Shown here piece after piece: positions 24,590 through 34,076 of a DNA stretch of 64,000 bases. The translations under genes were made by a program, and so were the position numbers. Position 1 is the stretch's first letter. Every line of letters starts with the position of its first letter. The stretch spans positions 1-64,000 of the forward strand of contig DASYAE010000157.1 in the NCBI GenBank assembly GCA_036501535.1, given 5' to 3'. The DNA is from DASYAE01 sp036501535. GTDB lineage: Bacteria; Actinomycetota; Actinomycetes; Streptomycetales; Catenulisporaceae. The notes below the pieces were generated by a model that worked only from the letters and a program-made list of their open reading frames with translations, made no database searches and was not told the DNA's origin.

Positions 24590-26694
24590 GCGAGCTGGCG
24601 AAGCGGGCCGCCGAGGCGTTCCCGGACGAGGTGGTGACCCAGGCGCCGCTGCGGGTCGTCGACCTGCCCGGCGGCGCCGGGAAGTTCGCGCTGATCACCG
24701 TGGACAACGGGTTCGACCACACCAAGCCGACCACCTTCGGCCCGCGCGGGCTGGCGAACATCGGAGCCGCGATCGACGAGGTGCAGCGCCTGGCCGGGGC
24801 CGGCACGATCGTCGCGGCCGGGGTGACCGGCAAGCCCTTCATCTTCTCGGTCGGCGCCGACCTCAAGGGCATCGAGGCGGTGACCTCGCGCGAGCAGGCG
24901 CACGCGATCGGGAAGATCGGGCACGACGTGATGCGGCGGCTCGGCGAGCTGCCGGTGCCGACCTTCGCGTTCGTCAACGGCGCCGCGATGGGCGGGGGTG
25001 TCGAGATCGCGCTGCACTGTACTTATCGGACGGTCTCGTCGGGCGTGCCGGCGCTGTCCCTGCCCGAGGTGTTCCTCGGCCTGGTCCCGGGCTGGGGCGG
25101 CACCCAGCTGCTGCCGCGCCTGATCGGCCCGGACAAGGCCGTCACCGTCATCGTGGAGAACCCGCTGTCGCAGAACCGCCAGCTCAAGGGCCCCAAGGTG
25201 GTCGAGCTCGGCATCGCGGACGCGATGTTCGAGCCGGCCGACTTCCTGGAGGAGTCGCTCGGCTGGGCCGCGAAGGTGCTCGGCGGCGAGATCACCGTGC
25301 GGCGCGGCGAGTTCACCGCCGAGGACTGGGAGGCCGCGATCGCCCGCGGCAGGCAGGTTGCCGACTCCAAGGTGCACGGGGCGACCGCCGCGCCCTATCT
25401 CGCGCTGGACCTGATCGCCAAGGCCCGCACCGCGTCCCGGGACGAGGGCTTCGCCGCGGAGGACGACGCGCTGGCCGACCGGATCATGTCGGAGGAGCTG
25501 CGCAGCGGCATCTACGCGTTCAACCTGGTGCAGAAGCGGGCCAAGCGGCCGGCCGGGGCGCCGGACAAGGCGCTGGCCCGGCCGGTGACCAAGGTGGGCG
25601 TCGTGGGCGCCGGCCTGATGGCCTCTCAGCTGGCGCTGCTGTTCGTGCAGCGGCTCGCGGTGCCTGTGGTGCTCACCGACATCGACCAGGAGCGGGTGGA
25701 CAAGGGCGTCGGGTACGTCCACGAGCAGCTCGACATGCAGGCGCTCAAAGGCCGGCTCTCGGGCGACAAGCTCAACCGGCTCAAAGCGCTGGTGACCGGT
25801 TCGCTGACCAAGGACGCCTTCGCCGACGCCGACTTCGTGATCGAGGCCGTGTTCGAGGAGATGTCGGTCAAGCAGCAGGTGTTCGCCGAGGTCGAGGCGG
25901 TCGTGCGGCCGGACTGCGTGCTGGCCACCAACACCTCCTCGCTGTCGGTCACCGAGATGGCGGCCCGGCTCGAGCACCCGGAGCGGGTGGTCGGCTTCCA
26001 CTTCTTCAACCCGGTCGCGGTGCTGCCGCTGCTGGAGGTCGTGCGGGCGGAGCGGACCGACGAGGCCTCGCTGGCCACCGCCTTCGCCGTGGCCAAGACG
26101 CTGAAGAAGTCCAGCGTGCTGGTCAAGGACGCGCCGGCGCTGGTGGTCAACCGGCTACTGACCCGGTTCCTCGGGGTGATCAACCAGGTGCTCGACGAGG
26201 GCACCCCGGTCGGGGCGGCGGACGGCGCGCTGGATCCGCTGGGCCTGCCGATGTCGCCGTTCGTGCTGATGGAGCTGGTCGGCCCGGCGGTCGCGCTGCA
26301 CGTATCGGAGACGCTGCACGCGGCCTTCCCGGACCGGTTCGGCGTGTCGGAGAACGTTCGGCGGCTGGTCGGCGCCGGCAAGAAGGCGTTCTACCTGCCG
26401 GGCACCCAGGAGCTCGACCCGGAGGTCGCGGCGCTGCTGGAGGTCGGGGACAAGCCGTCCACGGCCGAGGAGGTGCGCGAGCGGGCGCTGGCGGCGATCG
26501 CCGAGGAGATCGACCTGATGCTGGCGGACGGCGTGGTGGCCGAGGCGCAGGACATCGACCTGTGCATGATCCTCGGCGCCGGCTGGCCGTTCCACCTCGG
26601 CGGGATCACGCCGTACCTGGACCGGTCCGGCGTGTCGGAGAAGGTCGCGGGGCACCGCTTCCTGCCGGAGGGGCTCGCCTCGCTGCCCGCCTGA
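24586..26694 (+). CDS. fadJ: Multifunctional fatty-acid oxidation protein (enoyl-CoA hydratase / 3-hydroxyacyl-CoA dehydrogenase)
   Basis: Alpha subunit of the beta-oxidation complex. The 702-residue protein has an N-terminal crotonase domain (1-310; oxyanion-hole stretch NGAAMGGGVEIAL and LGLVPGWGGTQL). The 3-hydroxyacyl-CoA dehydrogenase domain follows, with a Rossmann motif VGAGLMASQLA (near 340) and the catalytic segment VGFHFFNP, then two C-terminal dehydrogenase repeats. The start is GTG, overlapping fadA by 4 bp with GGAGCGGGAAA upstream. FadB and FadJ cannot be told apart here. A strong terminator follows at 26726. Confidence 0.94.
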   Translation: MSELAKRAAEAFPDEVVTQAPLRVVDLPGGAGKFALITVDNGFDHTKPTTFGPRGLANIGAAIDEVQRLAGAGTIVAAGVTGKPFIFSVGADLKGIEAVTSREQAHAIGKIGHDVMRRLGELPVPTFAFVNGAAMGGGVEIALHCTYRTVSSGVPALSLPEVFLGLVPGWGGTQLLPRLIGPDKAVTVIVENPLSQNRQLKGPKVVELGIADAMFEPADFLEESLGWAAKVLGGEITVRRGEFTAEDWEAAIARGRQVADSKVHGATAAPYLALDLIAKARTASRDEGFAAEDDALADRIMSEELRSGIYAFNLVQKRAKRPAGAPDKALARPVTKVGVVGAGLMASQLALLFVQRLAVPVVLTDIDQERVDKGVGYVHEQLDMQALKGRLSGDKLNRLKALVTGSLTKDAFADADFVIEAVFEEMSVKQQVFAEVEAVVRPDCVLATNTSSLSVTEMAARLEHPERVVGFHFFNPVAVLPLLEVVRAERTDEASLATAFAVAKTLKKSSVLVKDAPALVVNRLLTRFLGVINQVLDEGTPVGAADGALDPLGLPMSPFVLMELVGPAVALHVSETLHAAFPDRFGVSENVRRLVGAGKKAFYLPGTQELDPEVAALLEVGDKPSTAEEVRERALAAIAEEIDLMLADGVVAEAQDIDLCMILGAGWPFHLGGITPYLDRSGVSEKVAGHRFLPEGLASLPA

Positions 26695-26725
26695 CGCGGG
26701 GTCGGATCGACCTTGGTCGGGACTC

Positions 26726-26779
26726 GCCCGGCCTTTGGCACCCTCGATCGGGGGGTGCCGGAGGCCGGGCTTCTTGCTT
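26726..26779 (+). terminator. Terminator of fadA-fadJ
   Basis: An 18-bp stem beginning GCCCGGCCTTTGGCACCC (two G-U pairs), an 8-nt loop, then TTCTTGCTT. It lies 31 bp past the fadJ stop and 16 bp before the end of the convergent membrane-protein gene. Confidence 0.8.
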
Positions 26780-26794
26780 GCAGCGCCGCGCGGC

Positions 26795-28558
26795 TCAGCG
26801 GCAGACCTCGGCCGGCGCGGAGTTCGCGATGCTGACGTGCCAGGTGACGTCCATGCCGGTCTGCGGCAGGGTCACCGCGAGGGTCGTGCCCGGGGCGACC
26901 GTGACGGCCTGCGGCGTGTAGCCGGCGGACGGGCCCTGATACCAGTACTCGATGGCGACACTGTCGATGCTTGAGGCGGTCACGTAGAACGTCGATCCGC
27001 CGTCCGCCTGCAGGTTCACCGTGCCGCCGGACAGGCCCACCGACGTGCAGGTCCTGGCCGACGCCGGCGCGCGCCTCGGCAGGGTGCGCGTGACCAGCGG
27101 CATCACGTTACGCATGACCTGGTTGACCGGCGCGTTTCTGAGCCGGGACAGCTGGGAGAGGCTGACGCCGGGCAGCGGCGAGCCGAGGTTCCGGCGGGAG
27201 CTGATGTAGTCGTCTGCTGTCAGGGTCGGCATATTATTCGTGTCGACGACCGCGCTGCCCTTCAGGTCCGGCGCGTCCCGGAACAGCCAGAGCGTCTCCA
27301 GCTCGTCCTTCTGGAACGCGGCCTCGGCGTTCCGTGCAGTCTGCGCGTCGTGCAGGGCGGTCACGTTTCCGAACAGCGCGACGAGGGAGACCGCGGCGAG
27401 CACCGCCACGGTGACGCGGCTGGACGGGAGCCTGCGCGCGGCGTCCGCCAGGACGATGAGAACGAGCGGCGCGGCGGCGCCGATGTAGCGCGAAGAGTCG
27501 GCCTGCAGGGTGCCGTACTGCGCCCGGGCCAGGCCGGTCAGGGTGAACTGGAACACGAGGCCGGCCACGACGCCGAGCACGAGGCTGTCCACCCGGCGCT
27601 CGCGGTACCACATCAGCGCGACGGCCACGAGCACGAGCGGCAGCATCAGCTGGCTATAGCCGGACGGCGCGCCGAACACTCCGGCGACCACGGCGCCGAT
27701 CCCGCTGGGCACGTACTGGACCAGACCCTCGATCGTGGACAGGGACAGCGGCCGGTCGCCCGCGGCCCTGACGCCCGCCTTACCGAACATCTCGTACCAG
27801 GTCACGTAGACGACGGCGGATACGGCGACGGTCCACAGCCGGCGGCGGCGCTCCCGGTCGAGCGCCATGTCGACGCCCACCGCGGCGCAGTAGAACAACC
27901 CAATGCCCGAGGAGGCGAGCGCGAGCAGCATGGCGGCGAAGCCGGCGAGCTGCCGGACTCGGCCCGCCTCACGCGGGTGCATCAGGTACAGCGCGAGCAG
28001 GCCGAACATCACCGAGGCGTCGAAGCCGAGCTGGAAGGCCCAGTAGAGGTCCTCCGCCCCGGTACCGATGAACAGGAAGATCGCCGTGGCGGCCAGCGCG
28101 AGGGCGTCCCCGGCCCGGCCGCGCACGATGAGGAACAGCAGGAAGCCGGCCACGACGTGCGCCAGGGCCATGGCGCCGAGGAACGGCAGGTAGCTGTGCG
28201 CGCCCTGGATCTCGAACAGCAGCTTGTAGACGAGCATCGGCACGGTTGACCAGTGCTCGTTGTGCGGCAGGAAGTAGTCGCGCAGCGTCCAGTGGCTCGA
28301 GCGGTCGACCCAGGCCCACTCGTCGAAGTAGAAGTCGAGCTTCCGGTCGCCGTAGAGGATCCAGGCGAACGCGAGCACAGAGGCGGCCACGGCGATCGCG
28401 AGGGCGTACGGGATGCGGATCGAGGACAGATCAGCCCACGACGGGCGCTGCGACCGGTCGGCTCCGCCTTCCGGACCGGTCGGCTCACCGGCGCCGGATT
28501 CCGGGGCGAGCACGGCGATCTCAGGGCCCGTTCTAGTCGCAAAGTCTGGAGATCGCAT
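26795..28558 (-). CDS. Multi-membrane glycosyltransferase-like protein
   Basis: A 587-residue integral membrane protein with a hydrophilic N-terminus (1-50) and about ten predicted helices (50-410). The first long loop carries acidic and aromatic residues (FYFDEWAWVDRSSHW), the position where GT-C lipid-linked-sugar transferases hold their catalytic acids. A C-terminal extracytoplasmic domain (about 430-587) ends in a beta-rich segment with two Cys. Substrate is unknown. The ATG at 28558 follows a GTG at 28561; no Shine-Dalgarno is seen. It diverges from the nucleotide-sugar dehydrogenase and so flanks the surface-glycan locus. Confidence 0.7.
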   Translation of the reverse strand: MRSPDFATRTGPEIAVLAPESGAGEPTGPEGGADRSQRPSWADLSSIRIPYALAIAVAASVLAFAWILYGDRKLDFYFDEWAWVDRSSHWTLRDYFLPHNEHWSTVPMLVYKLLFEIQGAHSYLPFLGAMALAHVVAGFLLFLIVRGRAGDALALAATAIFLFIGTGAEDLYWAFQLGFDASVMFGLLALYLMHPREAGRVRQLAGFAAMLLALASSGIGLFYCAAVGVDMALDRERRRRLWTVAVSAVVYVTWYEMFGKAGVRAAGDRPLSLSTIEGLVQYVPSGIGAVVAGVFGAPSGYSQLMLPLVLVAVALMWYRERRVDSLVLGVVAGLVFQFTLTGLARAQYGTLQADSSRYIGAAAPLVLIVLADAARRLPSSRVTVAVLAAVSLVALFGNVTALHDAQTARNAEAAFQKDELETLWLFRDAPDLKGSAVVDTNNMPTLTADDYISSRRNLGSPLPGVSLSQLSRLRNAPVNQVMRNVMPLVTRTLPRRAPASARTCTSVGLSGGTVNLQADGGSTFYVTASSIDSVAIEYWYQGPSAGYTPQAVTVAPGTTLAVTLPQTGMDVTWHVSIANSAPAEVCR

Positions 28559-28832
28559 CACTCATAATCCAACGAATAGACAACTGGCGTAGAAGGCTGG
28601 CACCGCCACATTAGCCCACTTCGATGACGCCGCGCGCAGCCGTTCTGCCCCGTCGCAGCGGTGGCCAGCGCGAACGCCGCGCCACCGTACGCTTCCATAT
28701 GTTGGACAGCGGCAGCGCGGGACAGTAGCCTTCTGCCACTTCACACGCTTCAACCTCTTCGCAGAGTCCGGCGTCGAGATTCAGGCGCCTCACACACGTG
28801 CCCCCGCCCCGCCTCCTCCTCGGGAAACCCCC

Positions 28833-30089
28833 ATGCCCTTGGTCTCCCCTCAAGATAATACAGCCTCCGATGATATCGATGCGAATCAACTGGCTGGAGT
28901 ATTCATACACGATGTTGTGGTGATCGGGGGCGGCGGACACGTCGGCCTCCCGCTCGCGATCGCGTTGGCCCAACGCGGGGCGAACGTCGCCGTGTTCGAC
29001 ATCAGCCGGGACGCCGTCGAGGCGGTCAACGCGGGCCGGCTCCCGTTCGAGGAGCCGGGCGCGGCGCCGGTGCTGCGGGAGGTGCTCGACGCGGGGCGGC
29101 TGGTCGCCAGCGACGATCCGCAGATCGTCTCGACCGCCGAGAACGTCGTGGTGGTCATCGGGACCCCGGTCGACGAGCACCTCAACCCGAACCAGACCGC
29201 GATTCCGAAGGCGCTGGGCGGCTGCATCGAGCACTTCCGGGACGGGCAGCTCGTGGTGCTGCGCTCGACCGTCTTCCCGGGCGTGACCGCGCTGGTGGAG
29301 AAGACGTTCTCCGAGCACGGGCTCACCGTCGACACGGCCTTCTGCCCGGAGCGGATCGCCGAGGGCCACGCGATGACGGAGCTGTTCGAGCTGCCGCAGA
29401 TCGTGGCCGGCCGCACGTCGCAGGCCGCCGTCCGCGCGGAGAAGCTGTTCGGGCTGCTGACCGACCGCATCGTGCACGTGACGCCCGAAGAGGCGGAGCT
29501 GGCCAAGCTCTTCACGAACGTGTGGCGCTACATCAAGTTCGCCGCCGCGAACCAGTTCTACGTGATGGCCAACGACCTCGGCCTCGACTTCGAGCGGATC
29601 AGGCACGCGGTCACCAGCGACTACCCGCGCGCGGCGGACATGCCGGGGGCCGGCTTCGCGGCCGGGCCGTGCCTGTTCAAGGACACCATGCAGCTGGCCG
29701 CGGTCACCGACAACAACTTCGCGCTCGGGATGAGCGCGATGCAGGTCAACGAGGGCCTGCCGCTCTACCTGGCCAGCCGGATGGAGCGCAGCTTCGACCT
29801 GCGCAACGTCACCGTGGGCATCCTGGGCACGGCCTTCAAGGGCGGCTCGGACGACATCCGGTCGAGCCTGGCCTACAAGCTCAAGCGGATCCTGGCGTTC
29901 AAGGCCAGCGCGGTGCTGTGCACCGACCCGAGGGTGACGGTCGACCAGAGCCTGCTGCCGCTGGACGAGGTGCTGGAGCGGGCCGACGTCCTGGTGATCG
30001 CCGCGCCGCACGCCGAGTACCGCGGGCTGGAGACGGCCAAGCCGGTCGTCGACATCTGGAACCTGCTCGGCCGCGGAGTGCAGGTCTGA
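28833..30089 (+). CDS. Nucleotide-sugar dehydrogenase (UDP-sugar 6-dehydrogenase family)
   Basis: NAD-dependent four-electron oxidation of a UDP-sugar C6 alcohol to a carboxylate, giving a uronate for a surface glycan. The 418-residue protein has the N-terminal Rossmann motif IGGGGHVGLPLA and VIGTPVDEH. It also has the catalytic Cys in GPCLFKD and the C-terminal UDP-binding domain with ILGTAFKGGSDDIR. It is closer in pattern to the WecC/UDP-ManNAc branch than to Ugd, but that is a guess. The first 26 residues precede the usual N-terminus and are coded by unusually AT-rich DNA (28840-28915), so the start may lie further downstream. It overlaps the next gene by one base. Confidence 0.88.
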   Translation: MPLVSPQDNTASDDIDANQLAGVFIHDVVVIGGGGHVGLPLAIALAQRGANVAVFDISRDAVEAVNAGRLPFEEPGAAPVLREVLDAGRLVASDDPQIVSTAENVVVVIGTPVDEHLNPNQTAIPKALGGCIEHFRDGQLVVLRSTVFPGVTALVEKTFSEHGLTVDTAFCPERIAEGHAMTELFELPQIVAGRTSQAAVRAEKLFGLLTDRIVHVTPEEAELAKLFTNVWRYIKFAAANQFYVMANDLGLDFERIRHAVTSDYPRAADMPGAGFAAGPCLFKDTMQLAAVTDNNFALGMSAMQVNEGLPLYLASRMERSFDLRNVTVGILGTAFKGGSDDIRSSLAYKLKRILAFKASAVLCTDPRVTVDQSLLPLDEVLERADVLVIAAPHAEYRGLETAKPVVDIWNLLGRGVQV

Positions 30090-30922
30090 TGGCGGCCGAG
30101 ACGGTCGAGGCGGCGCAGCCGGCCGGCGCGGCGGCCACGGCGAGCGAGTCCGAGCCCACCGTGGCGCCGGCCGACTCGGACGTGCGGGTCTCGGTGGTCA
30201 TCCCGGCCTACAACGAGGGCGACGCGGTCTTCCCGGTGCTCGACCGGCTGTTCGAGGCGGTGACCCTGCCGGTCGAGGTCGTGATGGTGGTGGACTCCCC
30301 CGAGGACACCACGGTGCCGGCCGTCGAGGAGTACCGGCTCAAGGAGTCGCGGCTGCGCTGGACGCTGAACACCTACGGCCGCGGCCCGGCCAACGCGATC
30401 CGCTTCGGCATCGACGCGGCGCGGGCCCGGGTGGTCGTGGTGACCATGGCCGACGGCTGCGACGACCCGCAGCAGATCGACGACCTGACCCGGCTGGTGG
30501 AGCGCGGCGTGGCGGTGGCCGCGGCGTCCCGGTACATGCCCGGCGGCCAGCAGGTCGGCGGCCCCTTCCTCAAGAGCCTGCTCTCCCTGCTGGCCGGCCG
30601 CTCGCTGCGGGTGTTCGCCCGGATCGGCACCCGGGACGCGACGAACTCGTTCAAGGCCTACTCCCGCGAGTTCGTGCGGGCGGTGGGCATCGAGAGCCGG
30701 GCCGGCTTCGAGATCGGCCTGGAGCTGACCGCGAAGGCCAAGCGGGCGGGCCAGCCGGTCGCCGAGATCCCGACCATCTGGCTGGACCGGCAGGAGGGCA
30801 TCTCGAACTTCAAGCTGGCGCAGTGGATCCCGAAGTACCTCAAATGGTACTTCTTCGCATTCGGCCGCCGCAGGACGCCGAGCGGGCCGTCCGCCCGCTC
30901 CCGCAACACGAAGGAACAGTGA
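30089..30922 (+). CDS. Family 2 glycosyltransferase (polyprenyl-phosphate sugar synthase type)
   Basis: A 277-residue GT-A protein. Its core VSVVIPAYNEGDAV and the divalent-cation region TMADGCDDP resemble dolichyl/polyprenyl-phosphate mannose synthases. The C-terminal part reads IPTIWLDRQEGISNFKL, also typical of that group, and there is no membrane helix at the end beyond one short hydrophobic patch. It probably makes a lipid-linked sugar donor for the neighbouring membrane transferases (inference). Start and preceding stop share one base (TGATG), indicating tight coupling with the dehydrogenase gene. Confidence 0.88.
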   Translation: MAAETVEAAQPAGAAATASESEPTVAPADSDVRVSVVIPAYNEGDAVFPVLDRLFEAVTLPVEVVMVVDSPEDTTVPAVEEYRLKESRLRWTLNTYGRGPANAIRFGIDAARARVVVVTMADGCDDPQQIDDLTRLVERGVAVAAASRYMPGGQQVGGPFLKSLLSLLAGRSLRVFARIGTRDATNSFKAYSREFVRAVGIESRAGFEIGLELTAKAKRAGQPVAEIPTIWLDRQEGISNFKLAQWIPKYLKWYFFAFGRRRTPSGPSARSRNTKEQ

Positions 30923-30923
30923 C

Positions 30924-31952
30924 GTGACAAGCAGGGTTCTGGTCAGCGGCTCGGCCGGGTTCATCGGCGGCTATGTGGTGGAGGAGCTGCTGCGCCGCGG
31001 CCACACCGTGGTGGGCATCGACAACTTCTCCAAGTACGGCAAGGTGCGCAAGTCGTACGACGACCACCCCGGCTACCGGCTGGTCGAGGGCGACTGCCGG
31101 GACACGCCGCTGATGACCGAGCTGCTGGCGGACTGCGACCAGTTCATCGCCGGCGCGGCGCTGATCGGCGGCATCTCGTACTTCCACACCTACCCCTACG
31201 ACCTGATCGCGGCGAACGAGCGGATCATCGCCTCGTCCTGCGACGCGGCCATCGCGGCGCGCAGGTCCGGCCGGCTGAAGAAGGTCACCTACCTGTCCTC
31301 CTCGATGGTGTTCGAGTCCGCCGACTCGTGGCCGTCGTACGAGGGGCAGGAGCGCGAGGTGCCGCCGCCGCTTTCCTCGTACGGGTTCCAGAAGCTGGCG
31401 GTCGAGTACTTCGCCCGCGCCGCCTGGGACCAGTACAAGCTGCCTTACACGATCCTGCGGCCGTTCAACTGCGTGGGGATCGGGGAGACCCGGGCGCTGG
31501 GCGACGAGGAGATCCTCTCCGGCAACGTGAAGCTGGCGATGAGCCACGTGGTGCCGGACCTGGTGCAGAAGGTGCTCAAGGGCCAGGATCCGCTGCACAT
31601 CCTGGGCAGCGGCGATCAGGTGCGGCACTACACCTATGGCGCGGACCTGGCCGAGGGCATCGTGACCGCGATGGAGCACCCTGACGCGCTCAACGAGGAC
31701 TTCAACCTGTCCACGGCCGAGGGGACCACGGTGCTGCAGCTGGCCGAGGCGATCTGGCGCAGGACCAAGGGCGCGGACGCGCCGTTCTCCGTGGTCAACG
31801 ACGACCCGTTCGAGTACGACGTGCAGCGGCGGGTCCCGGCCACCGAGAAGGCGAAGCGGGTGCTCGGCTACGAGGCGGCGACCTCGCTGGACGCGATGCT
31901 CGATGTCGTCGTCCCGTGGATCGAGCAGGCCGTCGAGGCCGGGACGATCTGA
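30924..31952 (+). CDS. NAD-dependent nucleotide-sugar epimerase/dehydratase
   Basis: Extended short-chain dehydrogenase/reductase of 342 residues. It shows the NAD-binding SGSAGFIGGYV, the active-site Ser triad in TYLSSSMVFES, and the YxxxK pair in SYGFQKLA. It modifies a nucleotide sugar, most likely by C4 epimerisation or dehydration; the exact product cannot be read. The GTG start follows AAGGAACAGTGAC, one base after the GT2 stop. It forms one operon with the dehydrogenase and GT2. Its end is 27 bp from the convergent membrane protein. Confidence 0.88.
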   Translation: MTSRVLVSGSAGFIGGYVVEELLRRGHTVVGIDNFSKYGKVRKSYDDHPGYRLVEGDCRDTPLMTELLADCDQFIAGAALIGGISYFHTYPYDLIAANERIIASSCDAAIAARRSGRLKKVTYLSSSMVFESADSWPSYEGQEREVPPPLSSYGFQKLAVEYFARAAWDQYKLPYTILRPFNCVGIGETRALGDEEILSGNVKLAMSHVVPDLVQKVLKGQDPLHILGSGDQVRHYTYGADLAEGIVTAMEHPDALNEDFNLSTAEGTTVLQLAEAIWRRTKGADAPFSVVNDDPFEYDVQRRVPATEKAKRVLGYEAATSLDAMLDVVVPWIEQAVEAGTI

Positions 31953-31979
31953 GCGGCGGCGCGCGGCGCCGATCGCCAC

Positions 31980-33866
31980 TCAGCCGGTCGACCAGGTCCA
32001 CACCCCGCCGATCAGCCGCCCCGGGCCGAAGAGCGCGGTGAGCAGCCGCCGGTCGGCCGCCGGGTGCATCAGCGGGGCGTCGGCGGCCTCCAGGTTCGCC
32101 TGGCTGTCCATCTTCTGCTGCACCCCGGCCAGCGCCACGCAGTCGGCGTGCCAGTACGCGATGTCTGACCGGGCCTGGGCGCGCAGCGCCGCGGTGACCG
32201 CCGGCACCTGGCCGGTCAGGTCCACCGTCGCGAGCAGGTCCGCGGTCGGGCGCGGCGTGGGCGAGCCGAAGGCGCGCGTCCCGGTGCCCGGACCGAAGAA
32301 GTACCCGCCGACGATGGAGAACTGGCCGCCGGCCGTGGCGGACCAGCGCATGGAGGTGGAGCCGAACGGGAAGGCGACGAGGGTCCCGCCGGGCGGGACG
32401 CACTGTCGCCACAGCCCGTCGGCGTAGAAGGCGGGCGCGGCGGGGCGCGGCTGGGTCGCGACGGGCAGCGGGATCGCCGGGATCAGCACGGCGATCACCC
32501 CGGCCACGGCGATCCAGGCCGTTCTGCGCGTGGTCAGCGGGAGTCGCCCGAGCGCGGCCACGATCATGTAGCCGAACAACGGGAACAGCGCGATGGTCAG
32601 CCGGACCGGAAGCGCGTCGGAGAAGCCGGGCAGGTCGGCGACGAGGCTCCAGGGAGCGTAGCGCTGCAGGAACACGTGGCCGCCGTAGGCTGGCGTCGGG
32701 CCGAGCGAGAGCGCCGCGAGGATCAGGGCTGTGGCCGCCGCGGTCCAGATCGCCCGGTCGCGCCGGCGCCAGATCAGGATCACCGCGAGTAGCACCAGGA
32801 CGGGCACCCCGACGAACGCCGAGGCCTCGGTGATGTTGGGCGCGATGCGGTCGATCTGCGCCGGATCGCCGCCCACCGCGAGCGGCGAGTAGTGCAGATA
32901 CGCCTCGAGGTCGGCGGAGAACTCGAAGCCGCCCCAAGGCCATCCGGTGAACGAGCGCGGACCCCTGAACTGGTACCAGAGCGGATACGCGAGCAGCGGG
33001 GTCGCGACGGCGAGCGCGGCGCCGGCGCCGCGCAGCAGTGCGGGCAGGTGGGCCGCCGCCCGCCGAGGCCGCAGGGCCGCCTGGATCAGGGCGATGATCG
33101 CCAGCGCCAGCGCCGCGACGAACACGAGCTCCTCGGCGATCCCGACGCCGAGGACGACAAACCCGCCGAGGGCCGCACCCGCGCGCACGGCCTGCCGCCG
33201 GTCGCGCAGCGCGAAGGCGCGGTCGGCGGCGAGCGCGAGCAGCCACTGGCTGGACAGGTTGACGTGCATGTACGAGTGTGACGACATCGCCGGCGAGAAC
33301 CCGCAGAACGCGCCGCCCAGCGCCGCGACCGCCCGGTAGCCGGGCCCGCCGGGCACCGGCGCCGGGCCGGGATGCCGCAGGAAGAACCAGTACCAGGCCG
33401 CCGCGGTCGCGAACAGGTTGAACGCCAGCAGCCAGATGAGGACGACGGCGGCGCCGAACGCGAGGGTGAGCGGCGTCAGCAGGATGCTGTAGACCGGAAT
33501 GGACGGGTTGGCCATGAGGTTCACCCCGTACGGCGCGTTGCCGGCCGGGCTGAACAGCGGATTGTGCAGATGGGCGACCTGGTGCGCGACGGCGGTCAGC
33601 ATCCACTCGAAGGTGATCTGGTCGCCGGTGTTCTCGCCGGCCGCGCTGCCGGCCGGATGCAGGATCAAGCCGTGCATCACGTAGAGGGCGGCCGCGGCGT
33701 AGAGCACGAGCGGGAGGGCGTGGCGCGCGAGCCGGCGCACGACCGCCCGAACGGTGTCGGCGGGCGCCGGCCGGGAAACCGGTTCGAGCTCTGAGACGTC
33801 TTCCCGGACGGCCGGTGGCATCATCACGTCGGCCGCCTCGTCGAGCGGCCTGCTGCCGGAGCGCAT
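31980..33866 (-). CDS. Multi-membrane glycosyltransferase-like protein
   Basis: A 628-residue membrane protein with about eleven predicted helices, a Pro/Glu-rich cytoplasmic N-terminus and a soluble C-terminal part (about 490-628). The first outer loop (HPAGSAAGENTGDQITFEWML) carries the acidic residues expected of GT-C enzymes, and HNPLFSPAGNAPYGVNL follows. It resembles the uncharacterised actinobacterial membrane proteins of cell-wall glycan loci. Substrate unknown. I set the start at the ATG at 33866 (GGGAAAACGAG upstream). It converges on the epimerase gene and diverges from the next membrane protein. Confidence 0.72.
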   Translation of the reverse strand: MRSGSRPLDEAADVMMPPAVREDVSELEPVSRPAPADTVRAVVRRLARHALPLVLYAAAALYVMHGLILHPAGSAAGENTGDQITFEWMLTAVAHQVAHLHNPLFSPAGNAPYGVNLMANPSIPVYSILLTPLTLAFGAAVVLIWLLAFNLFATAAAWYWFFLRHPGPAPVPGGPGYRAVAALGGAFCGFSPAMSSHSYMHVNLSSQWLLALAADRAFALRDRRQAVRAGAALGGFVVLGVGIAEELVFVAALALAIIALIQAALRPRRAAAHLPALLRGAGAALAVATPLLAYPLWYQFRGPRSFTGWPWGGFEFSADLEAYLHYSPLAVGGDPAQIDRIAPNITEASAFVGVPVLVLLAVILIWRRRDRAIWTAAATALILAALSLGPTPAYGGHVFLQRYAPWSLVADLPGFSDALPVRLTIALFPLFGYMIVAALGRLPLTTRRTAWIAVAGVIAVLIPAIPLPVATQPRPAAPAFYADGLWRQCVPPGGTLVAFPFGSTSMRWSATAGGQFSIVGGYFFGPGTGTRAFGSPTPRPTADLLATVDLTGQVPAVTAALRAQARSDIAYWHADCVALAGVQQKMDSQANLEAADAPLMHPAADRRLLTALFGPGRLIGGVWTWSTG

Positions 33867-34000
33867 GCTCGTTTTCCCACCGCATCGGTCCAAACGGCTT
33901 GACGCGGGCAGGAGGGGGTGGCCGTGCCGGATTTGCCGCATCGACGCCGCTTACGGAAAAGTTACGCCGCGACAGCGTATACGCCCCGCCTCGCAAAAGT

Positions 34001-34021
34001 GTTCTGGCTTGCCGCCAGAAC
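34001..34021. promoter_or_regulatory. Inverted repeat GTTCTGGC-N5-GCCAGAAC
   Basis: A perfect 8-bp inverted repeat with a 5-nt centre in the 210-bp gap between two divergent membrane-protein genes, 56 bp before the plus-strand start. It could be an operator or a 5'-leader hairpin. No T-run follows. Confidence 0.4.
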
Positions 34022-34076
34022 GGTGCTCGCCCGCCGCAGTCGCCGGCAGAGCCCCGGAAAGGTCCGAGATCGCACT

